Shown here piece after piece: positions 37,540-46,741 of a stretch of 64,000 bases of DNA (position 1 is the stretch's first letter; every line of letters starts with the position of its first letter). The translations under genes and the position numbers were made by a program. The stretch is taken from NCBI RefSeq assembly GCF_000517105.1, contig NZ_KI912148.1, forward strand, positions 800,518 to 864,517, given 5' to 3'. The stretch is from Fischerella sp. PCC 9605 (GTDB taxonomy: Bacteria; Cyanobacteriota; Cyanobacteriia; Cyanobacteriales; Nostocaceae). The notes beneath the pieces were generated by a model. That model searched no databases, was not told the origin of the DNA, and was given only the letters and a program-made list of their open reading frames with translations.

Positions 37540-40464
37540 TTATAGTTTGACATCTCCATCTTCCACTGCTCCTAAAGCTTTGAGCGTGGCAATAGTTGCT
37601 GCGGTTAAGCCTGTAACGCCCGTGATGTTCATACCTTCATAAGGTCTTGGGATTCTCAGTGTTTTTAAACATTCTCCTGTCTGGACATTCCACAATTTAA
37701 TGGTTTCATCTACGCTGCCACTGATCAACGTTTGCCCATCTGGACTGAAGGCAACTGAACGTACCCAGCTAGTATGTCCTGTTAAAGTTTTAAGGCATTC
37801 TCCAGAGTTAACATCCCATAGTTTGACAGTTTCATCCTGACTTCCGCTAGCTAAGAAATTACCTTGAGGACTAAAAGCAACCGAAAATACCCACATCGTG
37901 TGTCCCTGTAAAGTGTTGATGCACTTTCCATTAATATCCCAAAGCTTAAGTAGACCGTTATCATGACCGCTAGCTAGCATTGTTCCATCAGGACTAAAAG
38001 CGACTGCCATCACCTTACTATCAATTTCTGGTAAGGTTTTGAGGCATTTTCCCGTGCCGCTTTCCCACAATTTTATAGTTTTGTCATCACTACAACTAGC
38101 AAGTATCAAACTGTCAGGACTAAAGGCAACTGCCCAAACATAATTGGCATGACCTTGCAAAACTTTTAAGCACTCGCCAGTGCAAATATTCCAAAGCCTT
38201 ATAGTTGAATCTTGAGCACCGCTGGCTAGAATCTTACCTTGAGGACTGAAAGTTAGTGCCCAGATCAATCCGTTGATATGTCCTTGTAACCTCCTCAGAC
38301 ACTGACCAGTAACGACATCCCAGAGTCTAATGGTTTCGTTATCCCCACTAGCTACCATTTGACCATCAGGACTGAAGGCGACTGACCAAACCCACTTGTT
38401 ATGCCCCTGTAATGTCTTGAAGCATTGACCAGTTTGAATATTCCAAAGTCTTACTGTTGAGTCAAAACTTCCACTGGCTACTATTTGACCATCAGGGCTA
38501 CAGGCAATTGACCAGATGGCACTGGTGTGTCCTTTCAAGGTCTTGAGGCACTGACCACTCTTGATATCCCAGAGTTTTACAGTTTGGTCAAAACTCCCAC
38601 TGGCTAAGATTTTACCATCAGGACTAAAGGCAACTGACCAGACCAAATCAGTATGTTCCTGCAACGTCTTACAACATTGACCAGTTTGAATATTCCAAAG
38701 TCTTACTGTTGAATCAAAACTCCCACTGGCTATCATTTGATCATCAGGACTACAAGAAATTGACAAAATGCCGTTTTCGTGTGCCCGCAATGTCTCAAAG
38801 CATTCACCCGTACTAACATTCCAACGCCTCATCGTGCTGTCTAAACTACCACTAGTTAGTGTCTGGCCATCTGAGCTAAAGACAACTGACCAAACCCAAT
38901 TAGTATGTCCTTGCAAAGTCTTAGAGCATTCACCCGTACTAACATTCCAGAGCTTGATTGTGTAGTCAAAACCGCCACTAGCTAAAGTTTGACCATCAGG
39001 ACTGAAGGCGACTGACCAAACCCAATTAGTATGTCCTTGCAACGTCTTAAGACATTCACCTGTACAAACATCCCAGAGTTTTACAGTTTGGTCATTACTT
39101 CCACTGGCTACGATTTGACCATCAGGACTAAAGGTAACTGACCAAATCAAATCGGTGTGTCCCTTAAAGGTCTTAAGGCATTGACCTGTCCTAACATCCC
39201 AAAGTCTTACGGTTCGGTCAAAACTGCCACTGACTAGTTTTTGACCATCGGGACTAAAATCAAGGGACGGTATCCACATGCTTTTGTCATGTCCCTCCAA
39301 CGTCAAAAGAGGTTGAGCATCCTGAACTCTGAATAGACGAATCTGACCATGAGTGTCACCTGCTGCGAGAATTTTGCTATCTGGACTGAAGGCGACAGAA
39401 TTAATTCCACTGAAACATTGGGAAAAAAGTGATTTAGTAAACTCACAATAAGCAAAGTTGACTTCAGCCAAATTCATACCTTGAAGATAAGTTTGCCAAA
39501 TCGCCAAATCGGAAAAATCATAACCTCTTAAATCCGTTTTCAGTTGGCAGAGGAGATTGAGAACATTCCCTGCTGCATATCCTAATTTGAGTGAAGATGT
39601 GCGCAACTTAGCGAGAATCTGAGTTAGTTGAGTTTCAAGACGGCTTTGGTTCCCCAAAATATTGATTAACTTCTTGATCAGAGGTTGGAGAATCAAACAA
39701 ATTTGAGCTTCCCTGATATAGTCTTTTGCTAAAGCTTTGAGCAAAGCATAGTTGTTAAACAGTTCAATGTTCTGAGTCTTAATTTCTTCAGAAACTTGTT
39801 GAATAAATACTTCTGTTATGTACTCGATTAGCACAGGTTGGAGCGTGAATCCTGCTGCGCTTCTTTCCAGAGGTAATCGTCGGCTGAGAGAGTGTAATGT
39901 GTCTGTAACTCTTTCTTTAGCTTCTGGTGAGAGAAGATCCTCTTTCAGTTCTGACAAAGAAATTGGCTCACGATTAATCGCTAGCCAATACATAATCTCT
40001 TTTTCTGACTCTGACAAACGCTCAAAATGCCACGCTAATAACTCTCGCAAATCTTCAAAAACAGGTTTTCCTTCCCTGAGAAATTGAGAAATATCTCCCC
40101 CAAAGACTTCTTGAATATGATTAGCAGCCAGTTCTAAAGCTAAAGGATTGCCATTGTAGAATTCAACGAGTTTTTGCCATTCTGCATCAGAACCAGAAAA
40201 ATGCCCAATTTCTTGAAAAATTCTCTGTCCATTTAAACAGTCTAAACCACCTAGTTCAAATAACCTGACAGGGTGTTTTTTGCCAGATATTCTCTCAAGA
40301 TTGTGAGGTTTTTCCCGACTGGTAAGCAGCAAGCAGCTTTGATGGGGGACTTCTCCAACTTGCTGGAAAAGTTGACCGTATGCTTCATATCCCTGGCGAT
40401 ATAGCCCAGCGCGTGAAGCGATCGCTCTTAAGCGAATCGCCTTTTTGTAAAATCGTCTCAACAT
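37540..40464 (-). CDS. NB-ARC/WD40 NLR-like protein, C-terminal part after a frameshift
   Basis: This 974-residue frame carries the end of an NB-ARC ATPase ([19 protein letters not shown], and [13 protein letters not shown] near residue 105), a winged-helix and helical part, and 14 WD40 repeats (from about residue 355) with strong SPDG...LWD motifs. These would make two seven-bladed propellers. The usual small C-terminal tail with [20 protein letters not shown] is present. The real coding part begins near residue 17 after [10 protein letters not shown]. The N-terminal part lies in another frame (40385-41134). The complete protein would be an NLR-like sensor with WD40 ligand-binding region. 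Confidence 0.88.
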   Translation of the reverse strand: MLRRFYKKAIRLRAIASRAGLYRQGYEAYGQLFQQVGEVPHQSCLLLTSREKPHNLERISGKKHPVRLFELGGLDCLNGQRIFQEIGHFSGSDAEWQKLVEFYNGNPLALELAANHIQEVFGGDISQFLREGKPVFEDLRELLAWHFERLSESEKEIMYWLAINREPISLSELKEDLLSPEAKERVTDTLHSLSRRLPLERSAAGFTLQPVLIEYITEVFIQQVSEEIKTQNIELFNNYALLKALAKDYIREAQICLILQPLIKKLINILGNQSRLETQLTQILAKLRTSSLKLGYAAGNVLNLLCQLKTDLRGYDFSDLAIWQTYLQGMNLAEVNFAYCEFTKSLFSQCFSGINSVAFSPDSKILAAGDTHGQIRLFRVQDAQPLLTLEGHDKSMWIPSLDFSPDGQKLVSGSFDRTVRLWDVRTGQCLKTFKGHTDLIWSVTFSPDGQIVASGSNDQTVKLWDVCTGECLKTLQGHTNWVWSVAFSPDGQTLASGGFDYTIKLWNVSTGECSKTLQGHTNWVWSVVFSSDGQTLTSGSLDSTMRRWNVSTGECFETLRAHENGILSISCSPDDQMIASGSFDSTVRLWNIQTGQCCKTLQEHTDLVWSVAFSPDGKILASGSFDQTVKLWDIKSGQCLKTLKGHTSAIWSIACSPDGQIVASGSFDSTVRLWNIQTGQCFKTLQGHNKWVWSVAFSPDGQMVASGDNETIRLWDVVTGQCLRRLQGHINGLIWALTFSPQGKILASGAQDSTIRLWNICTGECLKVLQGHANYVWAVAFSPDSLILASCSDDKTIKLWESGTGKCLKTLPEIDSKVMAVAFSPDGTMLASGHDNGLLKLWDINGKCINTLQGHTMWVFSVAFSPQGNFLASGSQDETVKLWDVNSGECLKTLTGHTSWVRSVAFSPDGQTLISGSVDETIKLWNVQTGECLKTLRIPRPYEGMNITGVTGLTAATIATLKALGAVEDGDVKL

Positions 40465-41134
40465 TATCCAGAATCAGCAAACAGCGGTGTGCTTGTAAAT
40501 AGTGCAGCAGTCGGGAGATTTGGGTTTCTTGGGTGTTGGCAAACTCCGTCTCCTGCTGGTTGGATAGGAACTTAATTAAGTCTGTCAGAATATCTCCTGC
40601 TGGCGGTGCGTTGAGGAGACTTCGCCAAATCACGTATTCAAATTCATGCTGAATCCCCTTTGCCAGCTTCAGTGACAAATCTGTTTTGCCAATTCCTCCC
40701 TTACCCAATTTGACTGATAGCTGGGTTTTACCAATTCCTCCTATTCCAACAATTACTACTAACCGACAGCATTCTTGAATAATCCATTGTTCTAGCGTTG
40801 CTAATTCTTCAGTTCGTCCAAAAAACACAGGAACATCAGGTGCATCTCCCCAATCTCGGCGATGGGTAGGAGGTGTTAAGTTTTGACAGCGTTGCTCTAG
40901 TTTTGTCCTAAAAGTCTTTTTAGTTATTTTTTCTTTGCAAACTTCTGAAATTAACTCCCATAACTGATAGCCAACATCCTTGACATACTGCAAGTTATAG
41001 CGAAGAGAGTTGGCTATTTCTTCATATTTTTTATCTTCCCAAGACCCTTTTAATATTGCTTTTTGCAACTCACTTAGCTGAGTTTCCCTCTTAGTTTCTA
41101 TCCAGTTGATGACTTCGTAATAGTTCATAGACAC
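40385..41134 (-). CDS. vMAP-HTH and NB-ARC domain, N-terminal part of the same frameshifted protein
   Basis: 249 residues. The first 80 match the vMAP-type N-terminal helix-turn-helix ([20 protein letters not shown]). The NB-ARC domain follows, with Walker A GGIGKT present twice in tandem 14 residues apart (about residues 134 and 148), and Walker [13 protein letters not shown] near 225. Family proteins continue with a GDR-x-G-x-YR-x-GYEGYGQLL-like sequence, which is found here only in the next frame. The frame breaks near 40410-40440, where GCGATTCGCTTA and GCGATCGCTTCA look like a partial tandem copy. It is a decayed or switched-off gene, unless the break is a sequencing error. Confidence 0.85.
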   Translation of the reverse strand: MSMNYYEVINWIETKRETQLSELQKAILKGSWEDKKYEEIANSLRYNLQYVKDVGYQLWELISEVCKEKITKKTFRTKLEQRCQNLTPPTHRRDWGDAPDVPVFFGRTEELATLEQWIIQECCRLVVIVGIGGIGKTQLSVKLGKGGIGKTDLSLKLAKGIQHEFEYVIWRSLLNAPPAGDILTDLIKFLSNQQETEFANTQETQISRLLHYLQAHRCLLILDNVETILQKGDSLKSDRFTRWAISPGI

Positions 41135-41390
41135 TAGCAGCCTGCAATCTTAATCGGCTTGACCCCCCTTCAAGGATTTATAGTGGTTTTCATTCGGATT
41201 AAACACGCCTTTCATCGAGTGTGGTATGTCATATAAGGTGGTGGTTGTTGTGTATAAATACCTATCATGTATTAAAACTTTATAGTTATATATAGTTATC
41301 AACTCCAGAGCAAGTCTTTCCGTAGCCGCCTTAAAAATTTATTGAGCTTCGCCAGAGTATCAGATCTGGCAGTTGGTGCTTGAGCAATCA

Positions 41391-41465
41391 GACATTTAGA
41401 CTGGTATTTTTGCCAAAAATAATCCCATTAGGATCGAGCAAAAACAGGTTAGTTGTACCATTAGC
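41391..41465 (-). pseudogene. Remnant of a filamentous haemagglutinin (TPS) secretion domain
   Basis: 25 codons encode NLFLLDPNGIIFGKNTSLNV, the hallmark of the two-partner-secretion (filamentous haemagglutinin N-terminal) domain. The frame is stopped right after it and nothing else of the exoprotein remains. It lies among remnants between the NLR-like gene and the GTPase gene. Confidence 0.7.
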
Positions 41466-41626
41466 GCAAATCAAATTGCAGAGAAAGCGTACACACCAAC
41501 TAGCGAAATTCCTAGACTTAAGAACCAGCCCTAACGACTACTCATTCCAAACATTGCACTTTCCCAGCTTTGCAACAATTAGCTATGCAAAGGTAGGCAG
41601 AGTCTGTGGCAATGCATTCACCTCAG

Positions 41627-41686
41627 TTAGCTTATTTCTGTCTCAACTTCTATCCAGTTGATGACTTCGTCATAGTCATCGTTCAT
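41627..41686 (-). pseudogene. Remnant of the start of a second vMAP-type gene
   Basis: A 19-codon frame (MNDDYDEVINWIEVETEIS) ends in a stop. It closely matches the first residues of the NLR-like protein at 41134 ([19 protein letters not shown]). It appears to be what is left of a paralogue whose body was lost or replaced. The DNA around it holds no other gene of the same family. Confidence 0.65.
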
Positions 41687-41975
41687 AGCCTCTAAGTTGG
41701 CAAAGAATTTGAGGTTAATTTCATCTTAACCTTGATAGTTCTTCGCGATACCCGACTTTTCCGACTTTTCAATCCAACTTTTCCGACTTTACGATACTGA
41801 TGGCTTTTGAGAGCATGGTTGTAAGGATTAAGGCAATAGCATTTATAAAATTCTGAACTTGGTTTGAGAGAAATGAGAAATAAGCAGAGTTTCATCAGTT
41901 TACTATTAGCAATAATTCCTATATTTTTATCTTCAATTTTACAGATTTTAAAATTTATCCAAGAAGAATAAATTA

Positions 41976-43127
41976 ATGGTTAATCAACAAGAGGAACTAA
42001 AGAGCATACTCGAAAAAATTCAATCTCCTAATATTACCATAATTGGTCAAACTGGAGTGGGGAAAAGCACCTTAGTAAATGCAATTTTCGGCATGGAAGT
42101 AGCTAAAGTAGGTGCGGGTCGGGCAGTAACTCAGAAATATTCTAAATACTCTCCAGAATCCTTAGGAGTAAAATTGCCTGTTATTATTTATGATTCTCCT
42201 GGTTATGAAGCAGGTAAAGAAGAATCAGAGTTTATTGCGGAAACTTTTCGATTCATAAATGAGCGAATCAGAAAAGGAATAGAAGAACAAATTCATCTTG
42301 TTTGGTATGTAGTGAGTGCGCCATCAGCAAGATTTCAAGAGTTTGATATAGATATCTTGAATGAAATCACAAAACATCGGATTCCTGTAATAATTGTCCT
42401 GTCGCAATGCGATCGGGCATCTGATAGAGAGAGAAGGGGAATTAAGGAAGCAATTGCGGCTTCTCAGTTCAATAAACTATGTGATGTCATTGAAGTATCA
42501 GCAGAACCATTGACACTTAATGGCAGACTAATTTGTGAACCTTTTGGTTTAAAAGAATTAGTAAATAAAACAATTGAACTTTTACCGGAAATATATTCTG
42601 AATCTATTATTTTAACACAAATAGTTGATATCGAATCTAAAAGAGAGATTGCTTGGAAGTATATTTCTCAATCTGCGATCGCTTGTTTTAGCACGGGAGC
42701 TATTCCAATTGCATTTACAACTCCAGTAGGAGCTATAGCAGCAATGGGTCATTTATGTTGCCAACTTACTATGTTATACGGTCATAGCAAACTAGGGCTG
42801 ACCTTGGCATTATCTGGTGTTACAGTTGGAGGATTAATTAACTTTTTCGCGTACTCTTTAGTAGATGGGCTTAGTAGTATATTTCCAGGTATTTCCTTTC
42901 TTTCGGCAGCAGCAGCAGCAACATATACTACTGTTTCAGGAATGGCTTATGCTAAAGTCTGTGAAAAATTAGCCAAGCAAAAAATATATGGATCGCAAAT
43001 TGAAATTAAACAATTTTTAAAAGAGACATTTAGAGAAGAATTTAGTAAATTCTATGATATAAATATCTCTTCCATTGCAGATTTAAATACCGACAAAATT
43101 CGCAATCGTTATTTAAATAGTGATTAA
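41976..43127 (+). CDS. Dynamin/IRG-like GTPase with hydrophobic C-terminal domain
   Basis: A 383-residue protein. The GTPase core has G1 GQTGVGKST (residues 24-32), G3 DSPG (73-76), G4 SQCD (143-146, instead of NKxD) and G5 SAE (175-177). The C-terminal half has two hydrophobic stretches at about 220-260 and 268-320, similar to DUF697 domains of membrane GTPases. An unusual EQIHLVWYVVSA segment fits the IRG/AIG-like group. It could act on membranes or as a defence-linked GTPase. It starts a run of plus-strand small genes. Confidence 0.85.
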   Translation: MVNQQEELKSILEKIQSPNITIIGQTGVGKSTLVNAIFGMEVAKVGAGRAVTQKYSKYSPESLGVKLPVIIYDSPGYEAGKEESEFIAETFRFINERIRKGIEEQIHLVWYVVSAPSARFQEFDIDILNEITKHRIPVIIVLSQCDRASDRERRGIKEAIAASQFNKLCDVIEVSAEPLTLNGRLICEPFGLKELVNKTIELLPEIYSESIILTQIVDIESKREIAWKYISQSAIACFSTGAIPIAFTTPVGAIAAMGHLCCQLTMLYGHSKLGLTLALSGVTVGGLINFFAYSLVDGLSSIFPGISFLSAAAAATYTTVSGMAYAKVCEKLAKQKIYGSQIEIKQFLKETFREEFSKFYDINISSIADLNTDKIRNRYLNSD

Positions 43128-43212
43128 TCTCTAAATCAGATTTTGTAAACTTATTTTTCGAGAGTTGTCCTTAATAAAAAATCAAATTTCTACTATAGCC
43201 TGTAATAAACTT

Positions 43213-43437
43213 ATGAAAGAAAGCAGTACATTAACAAAAGGAAAAAACTCACTCACTCTTGGTCAGCTAACATTTATCATGTTGGGGTTAGCTTGCATCT
43301 TGATAATTACATTTGACTATTGGCATTTACGAAACCAAGTCAAAAATCTGAAAAATGACATCAATAACCTCAAAAGTGAAGTGGAAATTATCAAAAATAG
43401 TATCAATGAATTAAGGAAATCTCGGCAAGTACCTTAG
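43213..43437 (+). CDS. Small membrane protein with coiled coil
   Basis: 74 residues from the ATG at 43213; a TTG at 43165 would give 90. One membrane helix (LTFIMLGLACILIITF) is followed by a short coiled coil with regular Leu/Ile spacing (LRNQVKNLKNDINNLKSEVE). It has the layout of a membrane-anchored oligomerisation stub. It is 37-85 bases behind the GTPase gene, so likely in one operon. No known family recognised. Confidence 0.6.
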   Translation: MKESSTLTKGKNSLTLGQLTFIMLGLACILIITFDYWHLRNQVKNLKNDINNLKSEVEIIKNSINELRKSRQVP

Positions 43438-43542
43438 CCCACTAGTTAAGGTTTTGACACAAGACAGATACAAGAAAGCATAAAGAATTACTTCAAGTTT
43501 AAAATTTTTGACTATATATATCTGTTAATGGAGGTGAAAAAT

Positions 43543-43788
43543 ATGAAACCCATGCCAGGTCGACAACAACATTACCAAAAGATGCGACATCAACAGCAAC
43601 AACAACTGCAACAACAACTGCAACGCCAACGTGACCAATGGATGAAACAACAACAGTATTATGCTTGGCAGCAACGGCAGAAAAACCAGCAGCAACAGCT
43701 AAATACTCCTTCTTCAAATACGCCTAGTGGTTGGGGTTATGTTATCGGAGGATTGATGGTTTTAGGAGCGGCCTTACTGTTACTTTGA
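43543..43788 (+). CDS. Gln-rich tail-anchored small protein
   Basis: 81 residues from the ATG at 43543, with RBS GGAGGTG; the in-frame ATG at 43528 has a poorer context. Residues 1-55 are extremely rich in Gln, Arg and Tyr, and low in complexity. The last 17 residues form a membrane helix (WGYVIGGLMVLGAALLLL). It would be anchored in the membrane with its Gln-rich part in the cytoplasm. No family recognised. Low-complexity domains of this type may self-associate. Confidence 0.6.
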   Translation: MKPMPGRQQHYQKMRHQQQQQLQQQLQRQRDQWMKQQQYYAWQQRQKNQQQQLNTPSSNTPSGWGYVIGGLMVLGAALLLL

Positions 43789-44013
43789 TTCATAAACTTT
43801 GCCATTGGTGTCTAAGTAGAAAATTATAGTTCAATACGGTTAAAATAAGATAATTTTCCTAGCCGAAAACTTTTTAGAGACGTTGCAGTGTAACGTTTTC
43901 ATACAACCGGAATTTTCACAAATTACCTTCACTGAACTCTATTGAAATATGGTGAGTTGAAACATCGTGCGGATGTTGCTAGAAAACTAAACGAAGTTGG
44001 AGGGATAAAAATT

Positions 44014-44223
44014 ATGGCTTTAATTTCTTGCCCAGAATGTCAAAAAGAGGGAATTTCCGATCAAGCTTTGACTTGCCCGCACTGTGGAGTTCCTATTGCT
44101 ATGAAAAGCCCCAGTAGACTTGTATCTACAGCGCTCAAGCGTGTCGGTATTCCATTGCTTTTAGCTGCTTTGGGCTTTATGTTAGACAATCCAAGCGATC
44201 GCTCTGAGTCGGATGAGATTTAA
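44014..44223 (+). CDS. Zinc-ribbon small membrane protein
   Basis: 69 residues from ATG at 44014, which follows GGAGGG. The N-terminus is a zinc ribbon (CPECQKEG, then CPHCGVPI, Cys-x2-Cys pairs at residues 6-9 and 22-25). A hydrophobic helix at about residues 43-58 follows. Such zinc-ribbon/TM proteins occur in many bacteria without known function. It continues the string of small membrane proteins downstream of the GTPase. Confidence 0.7.
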   Translation: MALISCPECQKEGISDQALTCPHCGVPIAMKSPSRLVSTALKRVGIPLLLAALGFMLDNPSDRSESDEI

Positions 44224-44471
44224 TTACAAAGCTTCGGTTACTACGTTTGCTCTTGGTGGTTAACTGCAACTTTAAATTATCTCCAAGTCGTATAGTTATG
44301 AACTTAAAGCAAAACTTTCCATTATGCCAAGTTGCCAGTTATTCACCTAACATAAACAATCACTAATTTCTTGTCATTGGTTAACCTTGATAATTGGGCA
44401 AATACGCTACATAAAAAGTTAGGCAAAGGGTAAACATCAGATATATCAATAGAAATACAGACCAATATGTG

Positions 44472-44490
44472 TTCTACTCATTGAGTAGAA
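44472..44490. promoter_or_regulatory. 19-bp dyad, possible operator
   Basis: Perfect inverted repeat TTCTACTCA-N-TGAGTAGAA, 76 bases before the start of the small gene at 44567. The 343-base stretch 44224-44566 that contains it has no other gene. The length and symmetry suit a dimeric repressor; no regulator is near. Confidence 0.5.
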
Positions 44491-44566
44491 AGCTGGACTT
44501 AATGAAATTTGCTTTTCCTAAAAATAAAGTCTAACTGTTATGATTTGAGGTCAATTTGAGGTCAAT

Positions 44567-44815
44567 ATGAAAGCAGTATTTATTGTTATTACTTTAATGT
44601 TTGGAGTTCTTGCTTTTGTTGGTATGCTTTCAGGAAATAGCATTATTATTTCTATTGGTTTAGGAGGTGCAACATTTTTTTGCAGTAACCCTGAAGAGTC
44701 GCTGAGGGATGCAAAAGTACTTGGTCAGATACGTTCGCATTCCTCGAACGCTTTTGTTATTTCGGGTAATTTTGACAAAATTTTTCGATTTCATCTGACC
44801 AAAATTCAACGTTAG
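44567..44815 (+). CDS. Small membrane protein, unknown
   Basis: 82 residues with an N-terminal membrane segment (about residues 3-38) and a polar tail. It is not recognised. Immediately before the ATG is an 11-base sequence (ATTTGAGGTCA) in two tandem copies, so it has two overlapping ribosome binding sites. It may be real or a chance frame. Its hydrophobicity and location fit the other small genes of this island. Confidence 0.4.
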   Translation: MKAVFIVITLMFGVLAFVGMLSGNSIIISIGLGGATFFCSNPEESLRDAKVLGQIRSHSSNAFVISGNFDKIFRFHLTKIQR

Positions 44816-44906
44816 ACCTCAAAGTGATAAAAGCCTTTAAGAAAAGCGATCGCATTCCTGATATATGAAAAAACTAGAATAGTTTCTTAGGGAGGGGATA
44901 CAGAGA

Positions 44907-45977
44907 ATGAACCAGTTCCAGCTTATTTCTGATACACAACAGGTTCTTACATCTAACTACATCTTGCGCGTGTCAGATGTACTCAATACCACGGGACTAT
45001 ATAACTATCTCCGTGAAAATGACGCATTTCACAAATTTCGCAGAGAGTTTGCCACTTTAATGGCAAATGCTGTCGAAGGAAAGATGAACGAAGACTTCCA
45101 CAACACTTTGAACTTCTTTGAAAAACTTGGCTTTGTCAGCAATTCCAAATATGTTGAGCACCAAAGGCGTGTCGGGCTGAGGAAGGGAATAGTCTCATTC
45201 GCAACGAGCAGCCTGATAATTGCCGCGCCTGCACTGATCGACTATATTTACCAAAACAGACGTGCTAAGGACTTAACTGAGTTCGTCTTAGGGTGGCAGG
45301 CCTACATTAACAAGGGCAACGCTTTTCTCATCCAAAAGCGAGCTATCCAGTTCCACTCCGCTGTTAATTTGAAATTCGATGAGCAGCGCTTCCGCGAAAT
45401 CTTTGAAAGATATGCTAATCGGAACGTCTTCCCAACGCTAAAAGGACGGGATGAAAGTGAAGAAGTTCGATATCAGCTGTTCCATACCATCTTATCCGCG
45501 TGCGATCTCAATGAGCCAATGAGCCGCGAAGTATGTCTGGATTGTGCAGATGTTGCTGGCCTCAGTAGGAACGACGCTGAGGAAATGATAAGCAATTACG
45601 GACAGAATCAACGACTAGTATCAGAGGTCACTGGCTTTGCTGGCATTGCCCTTGGTAGCATATTTCAAGATTTAGCATCCAGCTTTGATCACGCAAAACA
45701 ATGTTCCTTCTACACGATTGAGAACGATCCATACACATTAGAGCGCGTTAAGTGGCGTAGCATGATTGAGGGCTTCACGAAAGATGCCATCACTCAACTT
45801 CCATTAATGATGATTATGGGTGCCAACCCATCTGCCTTTGCTCTTGTCGCTGGTAGACCGATTTTTCAACGCCTGCTAAATAGCGAGAACAACATAGACA
45901 AGACTTTGGAGATTGTCCGCAAGCTCAAGGCAATCCAGAACATGATTGAGGGTCAAGAACATGGGACAACCGAATGA
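44907..45977 (+). CDS. Unrecognised 356-residue protein, first gene of a three-gene cassette
   Basis: No family recognised. RBS GGGAGGGG is strong. The N-terminal 85 residues are soluble; a hydrophobic helix at about 93-110 (FATSSLIIAAPALIDYIY) follows, then a helical region with several charged stretches (DEQRFREIFERYANR), and a second hydrophobic part near 300-325 (ITQLPLMMIMGANPSAFAL). It could be a membrane-binding or pore-related protein. The next gene starts inside its last codons, so the two are co-translated. Confidence 0.75.
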   Translation: MNQFQLISDTQQVLTSNYILRVSDVLNTTGLYNYLRENDAFHKFRREFATLMANAVEGKMNEDFHNTLNFFEKLGFVSNSKYVEHQRRVGLRKGIVSFATSSLIIAAPALIDYIYQNRRAKDLTEFVLGWQAYINKGNAFLIQKRAIQFHSAVNLKFDEQRFREIFERYANRNVFPTLKGRDESEEVRYQLFHTILSACDLNEPMSREVCLDCADVAGLSRNDAEEMISNYGQNQRLVSEVTGFAGIALGSIFQDLASSFDHAKQCSFYTIENDPYTLERVKWRSMIEGFTKDAITQLPLMMIMGANPSAFALVAGRPIFQRLLNSENNIDKTLEIVRKLKAIQNMIEGQEHGTTE

Positions 45978-46404
45978 TGCGATCGCGCCGATTAAGAGCA
46001 TGGTTGACGCCTACCTCAGCACGCAACTCTCCCCTGAGAATATTCAGAAGCATATCACAATTATAAATAACCGTCCTAGTATTGATTTAGGGTGGTTACT
46101 CGGTGTAATAAGTGCATCTTTTAGTTTGGCCGTTTCTCAAACAGCAACAGGAAACTTCAGTTGGTTGGACACCATAAATATCCGTAAAAATATACAAAAA
46201 ACAAGGATTAATCTGAAGTATCAAGAGAAGTTCGGGGTATTTCTTGATCGCGTTGATAAAGATCTACACAACCTTAAAAAAGAACTTCCTTCTAAGACCA
46301 GTGACGAAGAAGAGTTTAAGGCAGCCGTTTGTGACATTATTGGGAACCTGAAGGAGGAGTTTGAAAAACTTTGCGAAGACTATCGATGCGAATATAGAAA
46401 ATAA
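45961..46404 (+). CDS. Unrecognised 147-residue protein, second gene of the cassette
   Basis: 147 residues from the ATG at 45961; an in-frame ATG at 45946 would add five. It overlaps the first gene by 17 bases. One hydrophobic segment (LGWLLGVISASFSLAVSQ) near residue 45 and a long charged C-terminal helix with coiled-coil character (KDLHNLKKELPSKTSDEEEF). It is probably anchored to the membrane and pairs with the upstream product. No homologue recognised. Confidence 0.7.
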   Translation: MGQPNDAIAPIKSMVDAYLSTQLSPENIQKHITIINNRPSIDLGWLLGVISASFSLAVSQTATGNFSWLDTINIRKNIQKTRINLKYQEKFGVFLDRVDKDLHNLKKELPSKTSDEEEFKAAVCDIIGNLKEEFEKLCEDYRCEYRK

Positions 46405-46444
46405 AAGTACGATTTTCAAACAGTTATAAAGGAGGAAGAACAGA

Positions 46445-46675
46445 ATGATTAAGAAGCTATTCATTTCAAGACGCGAAAAATCCTTTGGAGAATGGTGTTC
46501 TGGAGCCTTGAAAGGAGATTTTTCAAAGACTCAAGAGACGCTTAACATACCATCTGTTACAGCATTGTCCGTAGCATCTACTGTATTACTTTCAACAGTG
46601 GCTATGTGCATTACCGAGCAAGGAGTTGAAGCGCAAATCAAGTACGGAAGACAGAAACTAGATGGTGACTCATAA
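46445..46675 (+). CDS. Unrecognised 76-residue protein, third gene of the cassette
   Basis: 76 residues with RBS GGAGGAAG. The start is basic (IKKLFISRREK), followed by a hydrophobic helix at about 37-58 (VTALSVASTVLLSTVAM). The last codons lie inside a 21-base direct repeat that recurs at 48729, so the C-terminus (LDGDS) may have been created by a rearrangement. Function unknown. Spacing suggests one operon with the two upstream genes. Confidence 0.65.
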   Translation: MIKKLFISRREKSFGEWCSGALKGDFSKTQETLNIPSVTALSVASTVLLSTVAMCITEQGVEAQIKYGRQKLDGDS

Positions 46676-46679
46676 TCAA
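46659..46679. repeat. 21-bp direct repeat, left copy
   Basis: A 21-base sequence containing GATGGTGACTCATAATCAA is repeated perfectly at 48729-48749, 2070 bases away. The two copies bracket a decayed gene. The right copy is the 5' end of a minus-strand gene. Confidence 0.75.
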
Positions 46680-46741
46680 ACTAAATTTTACATTTTTACC
46701 CCTGAAAGTGGCGAATTACCTCCGCAACCGACTTAGCTTGA

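Larger units (their letters stand above)
41135..41975. other. Gene-poor region with remnants
   Basis: 840 bases between the NLR-like gene and the GTPase gene, without an intact gene. It holds the haemagglutinin and vMAP fragments on the minus strand, and otherwise A+T-rich DNA. An apparent repeat of CGACTTTTCC lies near 41752-41790. The last 100 bases should hold the GTPase promoter. Confidence 0.5.

Noticed and set aside
41380-41661. 93-residue plus-strand frame
   Set aside because: Antisense to the haemagglutinin and vMAP remnants, which carry the recognisable signal.
41692-41895. 67-residue minus-strand frame before the GTPase gene
   Set aside because: Low quality, no RBS and no recognisable feature.
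43499-43717. Val/Ala-rich frame on the minus strand
   Set aside because: Mirror of the Gln codon runs of the gene on the plus strand.
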